Of a stretch of 64,000 nucleotides of DNA, positions 1 to 9,066 are shown piece after piece. The position numbers and the translations under genes are program-made. The notes under the pieces were generated by a model that ran no database searches, was not told where the DNA came from, and worked only from the letters and a program-made list of their open reading frames with translations. The DNA comes from Collinsella sp. AM33-4BH (GTDB lineage Bacteria; Actinomycetota; Coriobacteriia; Coriobacteriales; Coriobacteriaceae). Each line of letters begins with the position of its first letter. The first letter of the stretch is position 1. The stretch is from positions 62,001 through 126,000 of the forward strand of contig NZ_QSIN01000002.1 in the NCBI RefSeq assembly GCF_003469205.1. Direction: 5' to 3'.

Positions 1-242
1 TCGCTCATCACAAAGCCCATGATGGCCACGGCGCCCGAGATGGCGCCGCAGGTCTCGGTCATGCCGCCCATGCCGGCGCCAAAGCCCTCGGTGAGGGTAA
101 AGGCGATCTGGGGGTCGAGCCCCACAGCGGGCGCGAGCGTGCAAGCGACAGCCTGGGCGCAGTTAAAGCCGCGGGCGTGGTACTCGGCAGCCTGAGCCTG
201 GCAGGCGGCAGTGTTGAGCTGGGTGGTATCGATCTGCTTCAT
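1..242 (-). CDS. C_GCAxxG_C_C family redox protein (3' end outside window)
   Basis: Eighty codons are visible, reading leftwards off the window edge. The protein shows Cys14, then GFNCAQAV (Cys28) and a glycine-rich stretch GFGAGMGGMTETCGAISGA (Cys65). This matches the cysteine and glycine pattern of the small C_GCAxxG_C_C family, proposed to be redox-active or metal-binding; its exact function is not known. ATG at 242 is preferred over the in-frame ATG at 260 because AAGGAGA lies a few bases before it. The gene is divergent from metY. It is incomplete, so the last conserved cysteines cannot be checked. Confidence 0.8.
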   Translation of the reverse strand, partial: MKQIDTTQLNTAACQAQAAEYHARGFNCAQAVACTLAPAVGLDPQIAFTLTEGFGAGMGGMTETCGAISGAVAIMGFVMS

Positions 243-357
243 CGTTGTCTCCTTGTTCATGGTGTACCCGCCTATGGTACCCTTGCCGGCGCATTCGCTT
301 ATCGAGACCGCAGTGCATATCTCATTGTTTTTCGCCATCGAACACTTTCTTAAGATT

Positions 358-388
358 TGGGACAAATAAACCTGATTAATTTGTCCCA
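358..388. promoter_or_regulatory. Inverted repeat between divergent genes (possible operator)
   Basis: TGGGACAAAT at 358-367 is repeated exactly in reverse complement at 379-388, with an 11-base spacer. It lies in the 234-base gap between the divergent C_GCAxxG_C_C gene and metY, where a regulator would bind. The GGGACA and ATAAACC letters also resemble the GGGACAGGTTTATTTTGG repeats elsewhere in the window, so it may instead be a diverged intergenic repeat. Confidence 0.4.
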
Positions 389-476
389 TAACCTATCGGC
401 GGGGTGGGTTGAGAGGGGTGCGGGGTAGCGGTATCGTGAACCGAATAAAAACAAAACCCAAGTAAGGGAGTTGGAT

Positions 477-1760
477 ATGAGCGAGCAGACCATCGGTACT
501 ACATGTGTTCAGGGCGGCTATCACCCGGGCGACGCGGAGCCGCGCCAGGTGCCCATCTACCAGTCCACCACGTGGAAGTACGACACGTCCGAGCACATGG
601 GCAAGCTGTTTGACCTGGAGGAGTCTGGTTACTTCTACAGTCGTCTGCAGAACCCCACATGCGATCTCGTTGCCGCCAAGATCTGTGAGATGGAGGGCGG
701 CACCGCTGCGATGCTCACGAGTTCGGGCATGGCCGCGAACTTCCTCGCGATCTTTAACGTGGCCGGTGCCGGCGATCATGTGGTCGCTAGCTCTGCTATT
801 TATGGCGGTACGTATAACCTGCTCGCCCACACCATGGGCCGCATGGGCGTGACTTGCACGTTTGTCGCCCCCGACTGCACCGATGAGGAGCTGGAGGCAG
901 CCTTCCGGCCCAACACCAAGCTCGTCTTTGGCGAGACGATCGCCAACCCCGCCCTTGCCGTGCTCGATATTGAGCGCTTTGCCAAGGCCGCACATGACCA
1001 CGGCGTGCCGCTGATGGTCGACAACACCTTCCCGACGCCCGTGATGTGCCGTCCCTTTGAGTGGGGCGCCGACATCGTTACGCACTCCACCACCAAGTAC
1101 ATGGATGGACATGCTGCCTACCTGGGTGGCGTGATCGTCGACCACGGCCAGTTTGACTGGATGGCCCATGCAGACAAGTTCCCGGGTCTCACCACGCCCG
1201 ACGAGAGCTATCACGGCGTGACCTATGCCGAGAAGTTCGGTCGCGAGGGTGCCTTCATTACCAAGGCAACCGCTCAGCTCATGCGCGACCTCGGCCCCAT
1301 GCAGAACCCGCAGGCGGCGTTTTTCCTGAATAGCTCGCTCGAGAGCCTGCATGTGCGTATGCCGCGTCATTGTGAGAACGGCCTGGCCGTTGCTAAGTTC
1401 CTGCAGAGCCATCCCAAGGTGCGCTTTGTAAGCTATCCGGGCCTGGAGGGCGATAAGTACTATGACATCGCTCAGAAGTACATGCCTAACGGTACCTGCG
1501 GCGTGGTGAGCTTTGGCTTTAACGGTGGTCGCGCGGCGGCCGAGACCTTTATGAAGAGCCTTAAACTTGCCCAGATCGCCACGCATGTGGCTGACGCCCG
1601 CACCTGCTGCCTGCATCCCGCTAATGCCACACACCGCCAGATGAACGATGAGGAGCTCATCGCCTGTGGCATCTCCGCCGACATGGTGCGCCTGTCGTGC
1701 GGCCTCGAGGATACGGCCGATCTGATTGCCGACCTTGAGCAGGCGCTCGAGCAGTGCTAG
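477..1760 (+). CDS. metY: O-acetylhomoserine sulfhydrylase family PLP enzyme
   Basis: A 427-residue protein of the Cys/Met-metabolism PLP family. YSRLQNPT occurs near residue 60, MLTSSGMAA near 83, VDNTFPTP, and the PLP-lysine segment HSTTKYMDGH near residue 205. The length and the GxHxxYLGGVIVD context fit O-acetylhomoserine (thiol)-lyase, which makes homocysteine or methionine from O-acetylhomoserine and sulfide or methanethiol in the cytoplasm. Methionine gamma-lyase is a less likely alternative. ATG 477 is chosen because AAGGGAG precedes it by about six bases; TTG 471 is in frame but overlaps that site. The gene ends at a good terminator hairpin and appears monocistronic. Confidence 0.85.
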   Translation: MSEQTIGTTCVQGGYHPGDAEPRQVPIYQSTTWKYDTSEHMGKLFDLEESGYFYSRLQNPTCDLVAAKICEMEGGTAAMLTSSGMAANFLAIFNVAGAGDHVVASSAIYGGTYNLLAHTMGRMGVTCTFVAPDCTDEELEAAFRPNTKLVFGETIANPALAVLDIERFAKAAHDHGVPLMVDNTFPTPVMCRPFEWGADIVTHSTTKYMDGHAAYLGGVIVDHGQFDWMAHADKFPGLTTPDESYHGVTYAEKFGREGAFITKATAQLMRDLGPMQNPQAAFFLNSSLESLHVRMPRHCENGLAVAKFLQSHPKVRFVSYPGLEGDKYYDIAQKYMPNGTCGVVSFGFNGGRAAAETFMKSLKLAQIATHVADARTCCLHPANATHRQMNDEELIACGISADMVRLSCGLEDTADLIADLEQALEQC

Positions 1761-1833
1761 GCTAGCTTCTCGTATGAAGCGACGGAGCCTCTTGGGGTTC
1801 CGGTGACATATAGTTCCGATTCCGTAGGCGGGA

Positions 1834-1874
1834 CCCCAATCGCGACTGTTCGCAGGCGATTGGGGCCCCGTTTT
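1834..1874 (+). terminator. Rho-independent terminator after metY
   Basis: A ten-base perfect stem CCCCAATCGC / GCGATTGGGG (1834-1843 and 1856-1865) is followed by CCCCGTTTTT. It sits between metY and the MFS gene, only 28 bases before that gene's ATG. Confidence 0.75.
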
Positions 1875-1901
1875 TGCGTTGCACCACTCGAAAGGATGGA
1901 T

Positions 1902-3206
1902 ATGGAGAAAACTGCAGAGCAGCTGCGCCGCGAGCACATTGCCCTTGAGGGCGATACCCATGGCAAGAACAAATGGGCGATTCTGTTTACCGTGCTCATC
2001 ATGACGTTTATGTCGTGTCTGGATTCGACCGTCGTGACCGTGGCGTTGCCCGTGATGCAAAAGGAGCTGGGCGTGGGCCTCGACCGCATCCAGCTGGTGA
2101 GCTCGGTGTACCTGCTTGCGACATGCGTGGCTATGCTGCCGTTTGGCCGCTTGGGCGACGTGCGCGGCAAGGTGGGCGTATTCCAGCTGGGCGTAATCGT
2201 TTTTACGGTCGGCTCGCTGCTTTGCGGCCTTTCGAGTTCGCTAGAAGTTCTTATTCTGGCACGCATTGTGCAGGGCGTCGGCTGCGCGGCGGCCATGGCT
2301 AACAACATGGGTATCATCACCGAGTCGTTTCCGGCGCGCGAGCGCGGTCGTGCCATGGGTATTCTCGCGACCTTCGTGGCCCTCGGCATGATGTGTGGCC
2401 CCGTGCTGGGCGGCATGCTGGTGGCAAGCTTTCCCTGGGAGAGCATCTTCCTCATCAACCTGCCCATTGGCGTCATCTCGTTTATCGTGGGACTCTATAC
2501 ACTACCGCATGTTAAGCCGGAGGCCGGCGAGCGCCCCATGTCCCTGATTGAGGCTGCTCGTCGCTGCTTTGCAAATTCGGCCTTCACCATCAACCTTGCT
2601 TGCATGCTCATCGTGTTCGTTGGTATTGGCGCATCCGAGTTTATCCTGCCGTTCTATTTTCAGGACGCTCACGGCTTTGGTTCCGATATCTCTGGACTAC
2701 TCTTTTTGGCGCTGCCGATGGTGAATGCCTTTATCGGCCCGCTTTCGGGTACGGTTTCGGACCGCGTTGGCTGCGAGGGACCCACGGCGGTCGGTCTAGG
2801 CGTGTACGTGTGCGGTCTCTTTGCGGTAAGCACGCTTGACGAGCGCTCTTCTATCCCTGTGATCGTGTGTTGCGTCGCGTTTATGTCGTGCGGTACGTCG
2901 ATTTTCCAGAGCCCCAATAACTCGCTGTATATGGGCTCAGCTCCTCGCGAAGCACTCGGTTTTGCGGGCAGCTTGGGCAGTTTGGCGCGATACGCCGGCA
3001 TGGCACTCGGCATTACGGCGGCGTCGCATATCCTGTATGGGCAGATGAGCGTGGCGATGGGCGAGGCCGTGACCAGTTTTGTTGCGGGCCGTCCGGATGT
3101 GTTCCTGTTTGGTTTTCGTTCGGTGTTCTATGTGTTGATGGCCGTGGCAGCCGTGGGCTTTGCGCTCGCCATGGTGCGTTTGGTGAAGATGCGCGCCCGC
3201 CATTAG
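1902..3206 (+). CDS. MFS drug:H+ antiporter (DHA2-like)
   Basis: A 434-residue integral membrane protein. It carries the DHA2 signature in TM1 (FMSCLDSTVVTVALPVMQ), the loop 2-3 motif GRLGDVRGK, and the antiporter motif in TM5 (GMMCGPVLGGML). About 12-14 hydrophobic segments are present, although the length is at the short end for 14-TM DHA2 exporters. It probably exports drugs or metabolites using the proton gradient; the substrate cannot be read from sequence. ATG 1902 follows GAAAGG by six bases; ATG 1896 is in frame but too close to that site. The gene begins directly downstream of the metY terminator and so needs its own promoter. Confidence 0.85.
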   Translation: MEKTAEQLRREHIALEGDTHGKNKWAILFTVLIMTFMSCLDSTVVTVALPVMQKELGVGLDRIQLVSSVYLLATCVAMLPFGRLGDVRGKVGVFQLGVIVFTVGSLLCGLSSSLEVLILARIVQGVGCAAAMANNMGIITESFPARERGRAMGILATFVALGMMCGPVLGGMLVASFPWESIFLINLPIGVISFIVGLYTLPHVKPEAGERPMSLIEAARRCFANSAFTINLACMLIVFVGIGASEFILPFYFQDAHGFGSDISGLLFLALPMVNAFIGPLSGTVSDRVGCEGPTAVGLGVYVCGLFAVSTLDERSSIPVIVCCVAFMSCGTSIFQSPNNSLYMGSAPREALGFAGSLGSLARYAGMALGITAASHILYGQMSVAMGEAVTSFVAGRPDVFLFGFRSVFYVLMAVAAVGFALAMVRLVKMRARH

Positions 3207-3363
3207 CGTGTTGGGAGGCTGTCTGCCACGATTCGCGCCGTCCCAAAAAGACTGGTTTGTGGTGCGATGTGGCTTGTGGGACGGGCGGGGGTCGGTCCGT
3301 GGTAGACTATCGAACAACGTTTATTAATCGCGCGGTATCGTTGCCGCGAGAAGGGGTTGCGCC

Positions 3364-3942
3364 ATGCAGGAGCTTGAGGATCGTATTCGCCATGACGGCA
3401 TCGTAAAGGCCGGTAACGTCCTTAAGGTTGATGCCTTCCTCAACCACCAGTGCGACGTTGAGCTGTTCGACCACATGGGTGCCGAGTGGGCCCGTCTGTT
3501 CGAGGGTGCCGAGATCAACAAGATCCTGACGATTGAGGCTTCGGGCATTGGCATGGCTTGCATCGCAGCCCAGCATTTTGGCGGCGTGCCGGTGGTCTTT
3601 GCCAAGAAGGCACAGTCCATCAACCTCGACGGCGAGCAGTATGCCACGACCATCTACTCCTTTACTAAGCAGAAGGAGTACCCGGTCATCGTTGGTAAGC
3701 GTTTTCTGTCCGAGGGCGACAAGGTCCTGATCATCGACGACTTCTTGGCCAACGGCTGCGCGCTCGAGGGTCTTATCAAGATCTGCGAGGCTGCGGGTGC
3801 CGAGGTATCCGGTATTGGCATTGCGGTGGAGAAGGGCTTCCAGGGCGGTGGCGATAAGCTCCGCGAGCGCGGCTTCCGCGTTGAGAGCCTGGCCCGTATC
3901 GCCGATATGGACTGCGAGACCGGCGAGATCACCTTCGCCTAA
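3364..3942 (+). CDS. xpt: Xanthine phosphoribosyltransferase
   Basis: A 192-residue type I phosphoribosyltransferase, the usual Xpt length. The PRPP loop reads [13 protein letters not shown] near residue 120, and the N-terminus [20 protein letters not shown] is the family's. The enzyme converts xanthine and PRPP to XMP in purine salvage. An AAGGGG ribosome site lies about nine bases before the ATG. No purine-riboswitch-like arrangement is seen in the 157-base upstream gap. It is followed by a strong hairpin terminator. Confidence 0.93.
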   Translation: MQELEDRIRHDGIVKAGNVLKVDAFLNHQCDVELFDHMGAEWARLFEGAEINKILTIEASGIGMACIAAQHFGGVPVVFAKKAQSINLDGEQYATTIYSFTKQKEYPVIVGKRFLSEGDKVLIIDDFLANGCALEGLIKICEAAGAEVSGIGIAVEKGFQGGGDKLRERGFRVESLARIADMDCETGEITFA

Positions 3943-3970
3943 GCGCGCAACACAAGCGATTGGTATGCGA

Positions 3971-4005
3971 TGTGACAAAGGGACTGTCCCTTTGTCACAT
4001 TTTTT
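3971..4005 (+). terminator. Terminator built from a GGGACTGTCCC palindrome
   Basis: A thirteen-base perfect stem TGTGACAAAGGGA / TCCCTTTGTCACA has a three-base loop and is followed by six T residues. It terminates xpt. Its core resembles the hairpin at 40396-40426 and other GGGACAG repeats, so it is probably a member of an intergenic repeat family used as a terminator. Confidence 0.8.
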
Positions 4006-4025
4006 GTATGAGGGGAGGTGTTGAT

Positions 4026-4406
4026 ATGGATGAGAACAAGATGGGGTGGCGCGAGTATGCGCGCTATGCCGAGATGTCGGCCGAGGAGTTGGCGCGCGAT
4101 TGCGAGGTGCAGGTGTTTCGCGCGACGGGTCCGGGCGGACAAGGCGTCAACACGACGGACTCTGCTGTGCGCATGAAACATGGGCCCACGGGGATTGTCG
4201 TGACGGCGCGCGAGAGCCGTAGTCAGTTTCAGAATCGCGCGAGCTGCCTGCGTAAGCTGCGCGCAGAGCTTGAGCGTCGTGGCCGTCCGCCGCGCCGTCG
4301 CGTCAAGACCAAAGTGCCCCAGCGATCGCGCCAGCGCAGGCTCAACGACAAGCACTTCAATGCGATTAAAAAGGCTAACCGTCGCAAGCCGGGGAGCGAC
4401 GAGTAG
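4026..4406 (+). CDS. Small class-I release-factor-like protein (GGQ domain)
   Basis: A 126-residue protein consisting almost only of a peptidyl-tRNA hydrolysis domain. It has the GGQ loop in [17 protein letters not shown] near residues 36-53, followed by a basic tail ([22 protein letters not shown]) that would contact rRNA. It lacks the codon-recognition domains of RF1 and RF2, so it most resembles ArfB/RF-H-like rescue factors that hydrolyse peptidyl-tRNA on stalled ribosomes. ATG 4026 is chosen because GGGGAGGTG lies seven bases upstream. It converges on the lipid kinase gene with a 21-base gap. Confidence 0.85.
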   Translation: MDENKMGWREYARYAEMSAEELARDCEVQVFRATGPGGQGVNTTDSAVRMKHGPTGIVVTARESRSQFQNRASCLRKLRAELERRGRPPRRRVKTKVPQRSRQRRLNDKHFNAIKKANRRKPGSDE

Positions 4407-4427
4407 CCGATTGTTTCGCTGGTCTTG

Positions 4428-5390
4428 CTAGCGGGTGGGGTGCCAGACTTGGAGGGCGCCGGGTAGGATGTCGACTTCGATGCGCGAGGCGACGATGGGC
4501 TCGCCGTCGGCCTGGATGGGGTAGTCGGGCTCCTCAAAAGTTAGCTCGGCATGGCGGCAGCGGCGCATGCGAACCGGTGGCAACTTGGTATGGTGGCCGT
4601 CCTTGGCCGAAAGGAACATAGGCAGGGCTACCGCGCGAGGGACGGGGCCGCAGGCGTAGCAGACGTCGAGCATGCCGTCGCAGGGGTCGGCATCGGGGCA
4701 GATGCGATAGCCCGAGCCATACGTGGGGCCCAGCTGTATCGCCATAATGATCGCCCTCACGCGCTCTGTGGGCGCGCCGTCAAAGCTGACTGTCATAGGA
4801 TAGTTGCGATAGCGTAGGCCAAACTGCTCAAGTCCCGAGAGGGTGTAGAGCGGCGCGCCCGTCAAGCCGGTCTTTTTGCGCAGCTCGGTGGTGCTAAGGC
4901 CGATGGCAGCATCGATGCCGACCGAGAGCGTCTGGTCGTAGTACTCAACGGTAGCCTCGCCGCTGCCGCTCGCAGGGCTCCACGAGCGAATGCGCCCGAT
5001 ATCCTGACGCTGCAGCTCGCAGGTGAGCAGCGCGCCAAAATCCTTGCCGGAGAAATCGTCGATGCCGAGCGTCTGGGCAAAATCGTTGCCGGAGCCCACG
5101 GGCAGGACGGCAAGAGCGGGGCGGGCGTTCTCCTTTTGCGTCATAAGCCCGTTGACGACCTCGTGAATCACGCCGTCGCCGCCGAGTGCGATAACGGTGC
5201 GATAGCCCTGAGCCTGTGCGGCCAGCTCCTTGGCGTGTCCCATACGCTCGGTCAACACCAGGTCAAACTGGGATGCGCGTGCAGTCATGTCCAAAAAGCG
5301 TTGCAGGCGTTCGGCAACTTCGCGTGCCGCACCCGACTGGGCGGCTGGGTTGGCGATGATGAGCGTGCGACCAAAATCAGTTGCGTGCAT
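4428..5390 (-). CDS. Diacylglycerol kinase family lipid kinase
   Basis: A 320-residue protein with the DAGK catalytic domain: NPAAQSG near the N-terminus, the nucleotide-binding GGDGVIHEVVNGLM near residue 70, and PVGSGNDFAQTLG near 98. It probably phosphorylates diacylglycerol or a related lipid (DgkB/YegS type) in phospholipid turnover. ATG 5390 has GGGAG seven bases upstream; ATG codons at 5414 and 5462 are in frame but have no ribosome site. It lies 86 bases downstream of the ClC gene on the same strand and may be co-transcribed with it. Confidence 0.85.
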   Translation of the reverse strand: MHATDFGRTLIIANPAAQSGAAREVAERLQRFLDMTARASQFDLVLTERMGHAKELAAQAQGYRTVIALGGDGVIHEVVNGLMTQKENARPALAVLPVGSGNDFAQTLGIDDFSGKDFGALLTCELQRQDIGRIRSWSPASGSGEATVEYYDQTLSVGIDAAIGLSTTELRKKTGLTGAPLYTLSGLEQFGLRYRNYPMTVSFDGAPTERVRAIIMAIQLGPTYGSGYRICPDADPCDGMLDVCYACGPVPRAVALPMFLSAKDGHHTKLPPVRMRRCRHAELTFEEPDYPIQADGEPIVASRIEVDILPGALQVWHPTR

Positions 5391-5476
5391 GGGGCGACTC
5401 CCGGCGTGTGACATGACGGTGCGGTCGCGCTCAGGTCGAATTAGCCCCGATTGTGGCTGCACGGCGATTATTACAT

Positions 5477-6898
5477 CTACTCTATCAGGTCGTTGTGGCG
5501 CTCGATAGCATCCGCTACCGTACCGCCCTCATCCACAATAAGCGAACGGCGCTTGGGTGAGATGATGCGCTGGGCGGGGTACACGCCGCGGTGTCCGCCG
5601 GTTAGGTAGCTGATAAAGGCCACGATGACAAAGAACCCGGCGGCCGTGCCGTGGAACAGGTCGATGGCCATCATGCAGGTGGTGATGGGCACGTTGAGGC
5701 CGGCGCAGAACACGCCGAGCATGCCGAGAGCCGCCAGAAAACTGGGGTCAAGCCCGGTAAGGCAGCCGATCCAGCCGCCGAGCGCCGCACCGATGCCAAA
5801 CAGAGGCGTGACCTCGCCGCCTTGGAAGCCGGCGCCCAGGGTAAGCGCTGTGACGACCAACTTGATGGCTGCGTCCGCCAGGGTGGTGTTGCCTGCAAAC
5901 CCGGCGCCGGAAAGCCACGTGGAAAGGCCGGCGTAGTCCCAGGCGTCGAGGAGGGCGTAGGCGGCCAAAACCACGAGTGCGCCTATGAGTGCGCGAACGA
6001 GGTAATTGGTGATAAAGCGGCCGTACAGGCTCTTGACGGTACGAACCGACCAGGCAAAGAGACGTGCGGTGAGACCAAAGATGATGGCGCTGATGACTAC
6101 GATGACAACCGTCCGTGGTGTCATGTTGGGAACGCTGGCGATGACATTCGCCTCGTACTCGGTTCCCAAGGCAAGCGACGTAAAGTAGCCGGTAAACGAG
6201 GCGACCAGGCAGTAGATGCCCGCGGTGTAGTCGATCTTGCCGATAAAGCACATCTCCATGCCAAAGAAAGCTCCAGCAAGGGGTGAACCGAATACGGCGC
6301 CAAAGGCCGACGAGATGCCGGCGAGCATGAGGTCGTGGTGGTCATGCTTTTTGAGGTGGGCGAGGCTCGAGATGTTGCTGGCGATGGTGCCGCCAATCTG
6401 CACCGCAGCTCCCTCGCGACCGGCCGACCCGCCCGTTAGGTGCGTGAGCGTGGAGCAGACGAAGGTGAGAACGGCCATGCGCATATGGATGAGGCGTGTG
6501 CCCAGAGCGGAGTCGATGACCAGGTTGTTACCGCGTTTGGCGGCAAGGCCGTGGTTTTTGTACACCCATGCGGTGGCAACGCCCACAACGGGAAGCAAGG
6601 CGTAGACCCATGCATGGTGCTCGCGATAGTCGGTCGCGATATTCAGCGAGGTCAAAAACGCCCAGGCGGCAACGCCCATGGCGAGCGAGACGATGACGAC
6701 GAGTGTGAGCAACTTGGCGCTCGCGAGTAGGTTGCGGGCGTTGCGGCGCGTGTCGGCGGCCAAGAGATGCTCGGAGCGGGTGAGCTGATGCCTGCCGGCC
6801 ATGATGACGTCGTTCAGGGAGAAAAAGCCGCCGTCGTCGAGCGACTGAGAATGATCCTGCGCTTCGTTTGCGCTTTCGGGTTTGTCGGTAAAAGTCAT
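5477..6898 (-). CDS. ClC-type chloride channel / H+-Cl- exchanger
   Basis: A 473-residue polytopic membrane protein. It shows the ClC filter motif GSAGREGAAVQIGG near residue 160, GFQGGEVTPLFGIGAALGG near residue 358, and about ten or more hydrophobic helices. It conducts or exchanges chloride (possibly fluoride) across the membrane. A ribosome site AGAGGA precedes ATG 6898. A TATAAT on this strand (6933-6928) may be its -10 box. It is divergent from moeA. Confidence 0.9.
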   Translation of the reverse strand: MTFTDKPESANEAQDHSQSLDDGGFFSLNDVIMAGRHQLTRSEHLLAADTRRNARNLLASAKLLTLVVIVSLAMGVAAWAFLTSLNIATDYREHHAWVYALLPVVGVATAWVYKNHGLAAKRGNNLVIDSALGTRLIHMRMAVLTFVCSTLTHLTGGSAGREGAAVQIGGTIASNISSLAHLKKHDHHDLMLAGISSAFGAVFGSPLAGAFFGMEMCFIGKIDYTAGIYCLVASFTGYFTSLALGTEYEANVIASVPNMTPRTVVIVVISAIIFGLTARLFAWSVRTVKSLYGRFITNYLVRALIGALVVLAAYALLDAWDYAGLSTWLSGAGFAGNTTLADAAIKLVVTALTLGAGFQGGEVTPLFGIGAALGGWIGCLTGLDPSFLAALGMLGVFCAGLNVPITTCMMAIDLFHGTAAGFFVIVAFISYLTGGHRGVYPAQRIISPKRRSLIVDEGGTVADAIERHNDLIE

Positions 6899-7045
6899 AC
6901 GTTCCTCTTTTGGGTTGCAACACGAGCATTATAAAACGCGGTAAACGCGACGAGCCGGTGGGTTGGTTTTGGTTTTGTTTCGCGGCTTGCGGCCGACAGA
7001 TGTATTCGCGGCCGCGGGCCAGGTCTTGAGCAGGCGGCGAGGGAT

Positions 7046-7059
7046 TATACTGAGAGAAA
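7046..7059 (+). promoter_or_regulatory. Putative -10 element before moeA, shared with selD
   Basis: TATACTGAGAGAAA starts with a good -10 box, 51 bases before the moeA coding start. The same 14 bases occur at 16507-16520 upstream of selD. No -35 hexamer with normal 16-18 spacing is obvious, since TTGAGC leaves only 14 bases. Confidence 0.5.
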
Positions 7060-7109
7060 CATAAAGAATCGGCGCTTTTGTTGCGCGCCGCAGCATGCTA
7101 GAGGTGTAT

Positions 7110-8372
7110 ATGGCTGAGAAACTCATTCCGTTGGAGGACGCGCAGGCGATCGTCTTGTCGCACGTGAATCGCACCGAAGTCGTCGAGATTCCCGTGTGGC
7201 AGGCCGCCGGTCTTCCCTTGGCAGAGGATGCGGTGGCCGATATCGACATCTCGCCGTTTGCCAACAGCGCTATGGACGGATATGCCGTGCGCTCGGCGGA
7301 CTTGGCGCAGGCATCTGGCGAGGCGCCGGTGACGCTCGACGTTATCGGACACGAGGCTGCGGGCCATGTGTTTGAGGGCACAATCGGCGCGGGCGAGACG
7401 GTCCGCATCATGACGGGCGCGCCGGTACCCGAAGGTGCCGATGCCGTGGTGAAGTATGAGATCGTCGATGTGCTCGTCGGTGACGGCAACGAGGGTTCGC
7501 GTGTGAGGTTCTCGGCGCCTGCCAAGGTAGGGGAGAACGTTCGCTCTGCCGCCGAGGAGGCCCATGCCGGCGATGTTGTGATGCACGCCGGCGAGGTCGT
7601 GGCTCCGGCGGGCGCCGGCTTGTTGGCGAGCGCCGGGTATGCGAGCGTGAAGGTGCATGCCGCGCCGCGTGTGGGCATTATCTCGCTGGGCACGGAGCTG
7701 GTCGCGCCGGGTGAGCTGCCGGCGCGCGGGCAGATTCGCGACTCCAACTCGTCGGCGTTGATGGCCGAAGCGCTCGATGCAGGAGCCGAGCCCGTGTTCT
7801 ACGGCATTGCGCCCGATGATGAGCAGGCGATTGCCGAGCTGGTGCATCGCGCCGTGCTGGAGTGCGATTTTGTCATTACGAGCGGTGGCGCCTCGGCAGG
7901 CGACTACGACTACGTGACGGCGCTCGTCCGGCGCGAGGGCGAGGTGCTGTTCGATCGCATCTCGATGCGTCCGGGCAAGGCCATCACGTTTGGCTTGCTT
8001 GGGGGTAAGCCCTACCTGGGACTTTCAGGCAATCCGGCCGCGGCGTATGTAGGCTTTGAGATGCTTGCGCGTCCGGCGATCCGCAAGATGCGCGGCTTTG
8101 CCGAGGGTACGCGTCCCGTGCAGCAGGCGACGCTCACGCACGGCGTGAAAAAGCGACAGCATCGCCGCTTCTTCGATCGCGCCACGGTTTTGCGCGACCC
8201 CGAGACCGGTGAGCTGTTGGTGACCGAGGCCAAGACGCAGAATTCGGCGCTGCTCGGCACGATGCAGCGGGCTAACTGCCTGTTGCGTGTTGACGAAGGA
8301 CCGTGCGACCTCAAGGTGGGCGATGTCGTGGACGTTGTTCGCGTCGACCTGCCCGAGGGCGCCGTGTTGTAA
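7110..8372 (+). CDS. moeA: Molybdopterin molybdenumtransferase MoeA
   Basis: A 420-residue MoeA. Features are SPFANSAMDGYAVRS near residue 50, the MogA-like central domain with VGIISLGTEL and GGASAGDYD near residue 258, and SGNPAAAYVGF near 310. It inserts molybdate into adenylylated molybdopterin to make Mo cofactor. ATG 7110 has GAGG upstream. mogA follows after ten bases, making a two-gene operon that ends in a terminator. A molybdate ABC transporter lies just downstream and a molybdenum hydroxylase at 28-31 kb is a likely client. Confidence 0.95.
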   Translation: MAEKLIPLEDAQAIVLSHVNRTEVVEIPVWQAAGLPLAEDAVADIDISPFANSAMDGYAVRSADLAQASGEAPVTLDVIGHEAAGHVFEGTIGAGETVRIMTGAPVPEGADAVVKYEIVDVLVGDGNEGSRVRFSAPAKVGENVRSAAEEAHAGDVVMHAGEVVAPAGAGLLASAGYASVKVHAAPRVGIISLGTELVAPGELPARGQIRDSNSSALMAEALDAGAEPVFYGIAPDDEQAIAELVHRAVLECDFVITSGGASAGDYDYVTALVRREGEVLFDRISMRPGKAITFGLLGGKPYLGLSGNPAAAYVGFEMLARPAIRKMRGFAEGTRPVQQATLTHGVKKRQHRRFFDRATVLRDPETGELLVTEAKTQNSALLGTMQRANCLLRVDEGPCDLKVGDVVDVVRVDLPEGAVL

Positions 8373-8382
8373 GAGGAATGCT

Positions 8383-8862
8383 ATGGAGCTGAAGATATCG
8401 ATCGTGACGTGCTCGGATACGCGCGATCTTGCCCAGGACGAGGCTGGAGCCGCACTCGAGGAACTTATCGAGGCGCAGGGCTGGACGGTCGCCTCGCATG
8501 TGGTCGTGCGCGACGACGTCAGCGAGATCGGTGATGCCATTGTGGAAGCCGCCGATGAGTGCCACGCCAATGTCGTGCTCACCTGCGGCGGCACGGGGCT
8601 TTCGATGCGCGATGTGACGCCCGAGGCGACGCGTACCGTCTGCGATCGCGATGTGCCGGGTATTGCCGAGGCGATCCGTGCGTACTCCATGACCAAGACG
8701 CGCCGCGCCATGCTCTCGCGCGCCGTGTGCATGCAGCGTGGGTATACGCTTGTCATCAACTTTCCGGGATCCACGAAAGCGGCCCGCGAAAGCTGGGAGG
8801 CCGTGAGCGACCAGCTGGAGCATGCGGCCCAGATGACGGCGGGCGGCGGGCACACCAAATAA
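8383..8862 (+). CDS. mogA: Molybdopterin adenylyltransferase, MogA/MoaB family
   Basis: A 159-residue protein with the molybdopterin-binding fold: ISIVTCSDTR at the N-terminus, LTCGGTGLSMRDVTPEAT near residues 66-83, and LVINFPGSTKAARE near 127. It activates molybdopterin by adenylylation before MoeA inserts molybdenum. AAGAGG precedes the ATG. It is co-transcribed with moeA (ten-base gap) and followed at once by a hairpin terminator. MogA and MoaB cannot be separated safely by eye, but the role is the same. Confidence 0.9.
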   Translation: MELKISIVTCSDTRDLAQDEAGAALEELIEAQGWTVASHVVVRDDVSEIGDAIVEAADECHANVVLTCGGTGLSMRDVTPEATRTVCDRDVPGIAEAIRAYSMTKTRRAMLSRAVCMQRGYTLVINFPGSTKAARESWEAVSDQLEHAAQMTAGGGHTK

Positions 8863-8875
8863 GCGCACTACCTGC

Positions 8876-8909
8876 GGCGGAGCGACCTTGCGAGTCGCTC
8901 CGCCTTTTT
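8876..8909 (+). terminator. Terminator after moeA-mogA
   Basis: An eleven-base stem GGCGGAGCGAC / GTCGCTCCGCC has a seven-base loop and is followed by five T residues. Confidence 0.88.
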
Positions 8910-8974
8910 ATGCATCGACAGCGCGGGCCGTCTCGTGGTTATTGGTAAAAGAAAATTATCAGGCGAGAAATCTT

Positions 8975-9006
8975 TATCACTGATATTATTCGCACGAAAG
9001 TATAAT
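8975..9006 (+). promoter_or_regulatory. AT-rich promoter and palindrome before modA
   Basis: A consensus TATAAT at 9001-9006 lies 61 bases before the modA ATG in an unusually AT-rich stretch (8941-9025). TATCACTGATA, a perfect short palindrome at 8975-8985, covers the place where the -35 should be and may be a repressor site. No ModE box can be identified with confidence. Confidence 0.45.
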
Positions 9007-9066
9007 CTAATTACAGAATAAAGCTCGCGGTGGGGTACCCGGGCACAAGGTCCGAAAGGGTTGAAC

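Noticed and set aside
393..2060. 555-codon minus-strand open frame opposite metY and the start of the MFS gene
   Set aside because: It crosses a terminator and two well-supported genes; it is an artefact of GC-rich codon usage.
3207..3363. Purine riboswitch before xpt
   Set aside because: The three-way-junction pattern and conserved loop sequences are not visible in the 157-base gap.
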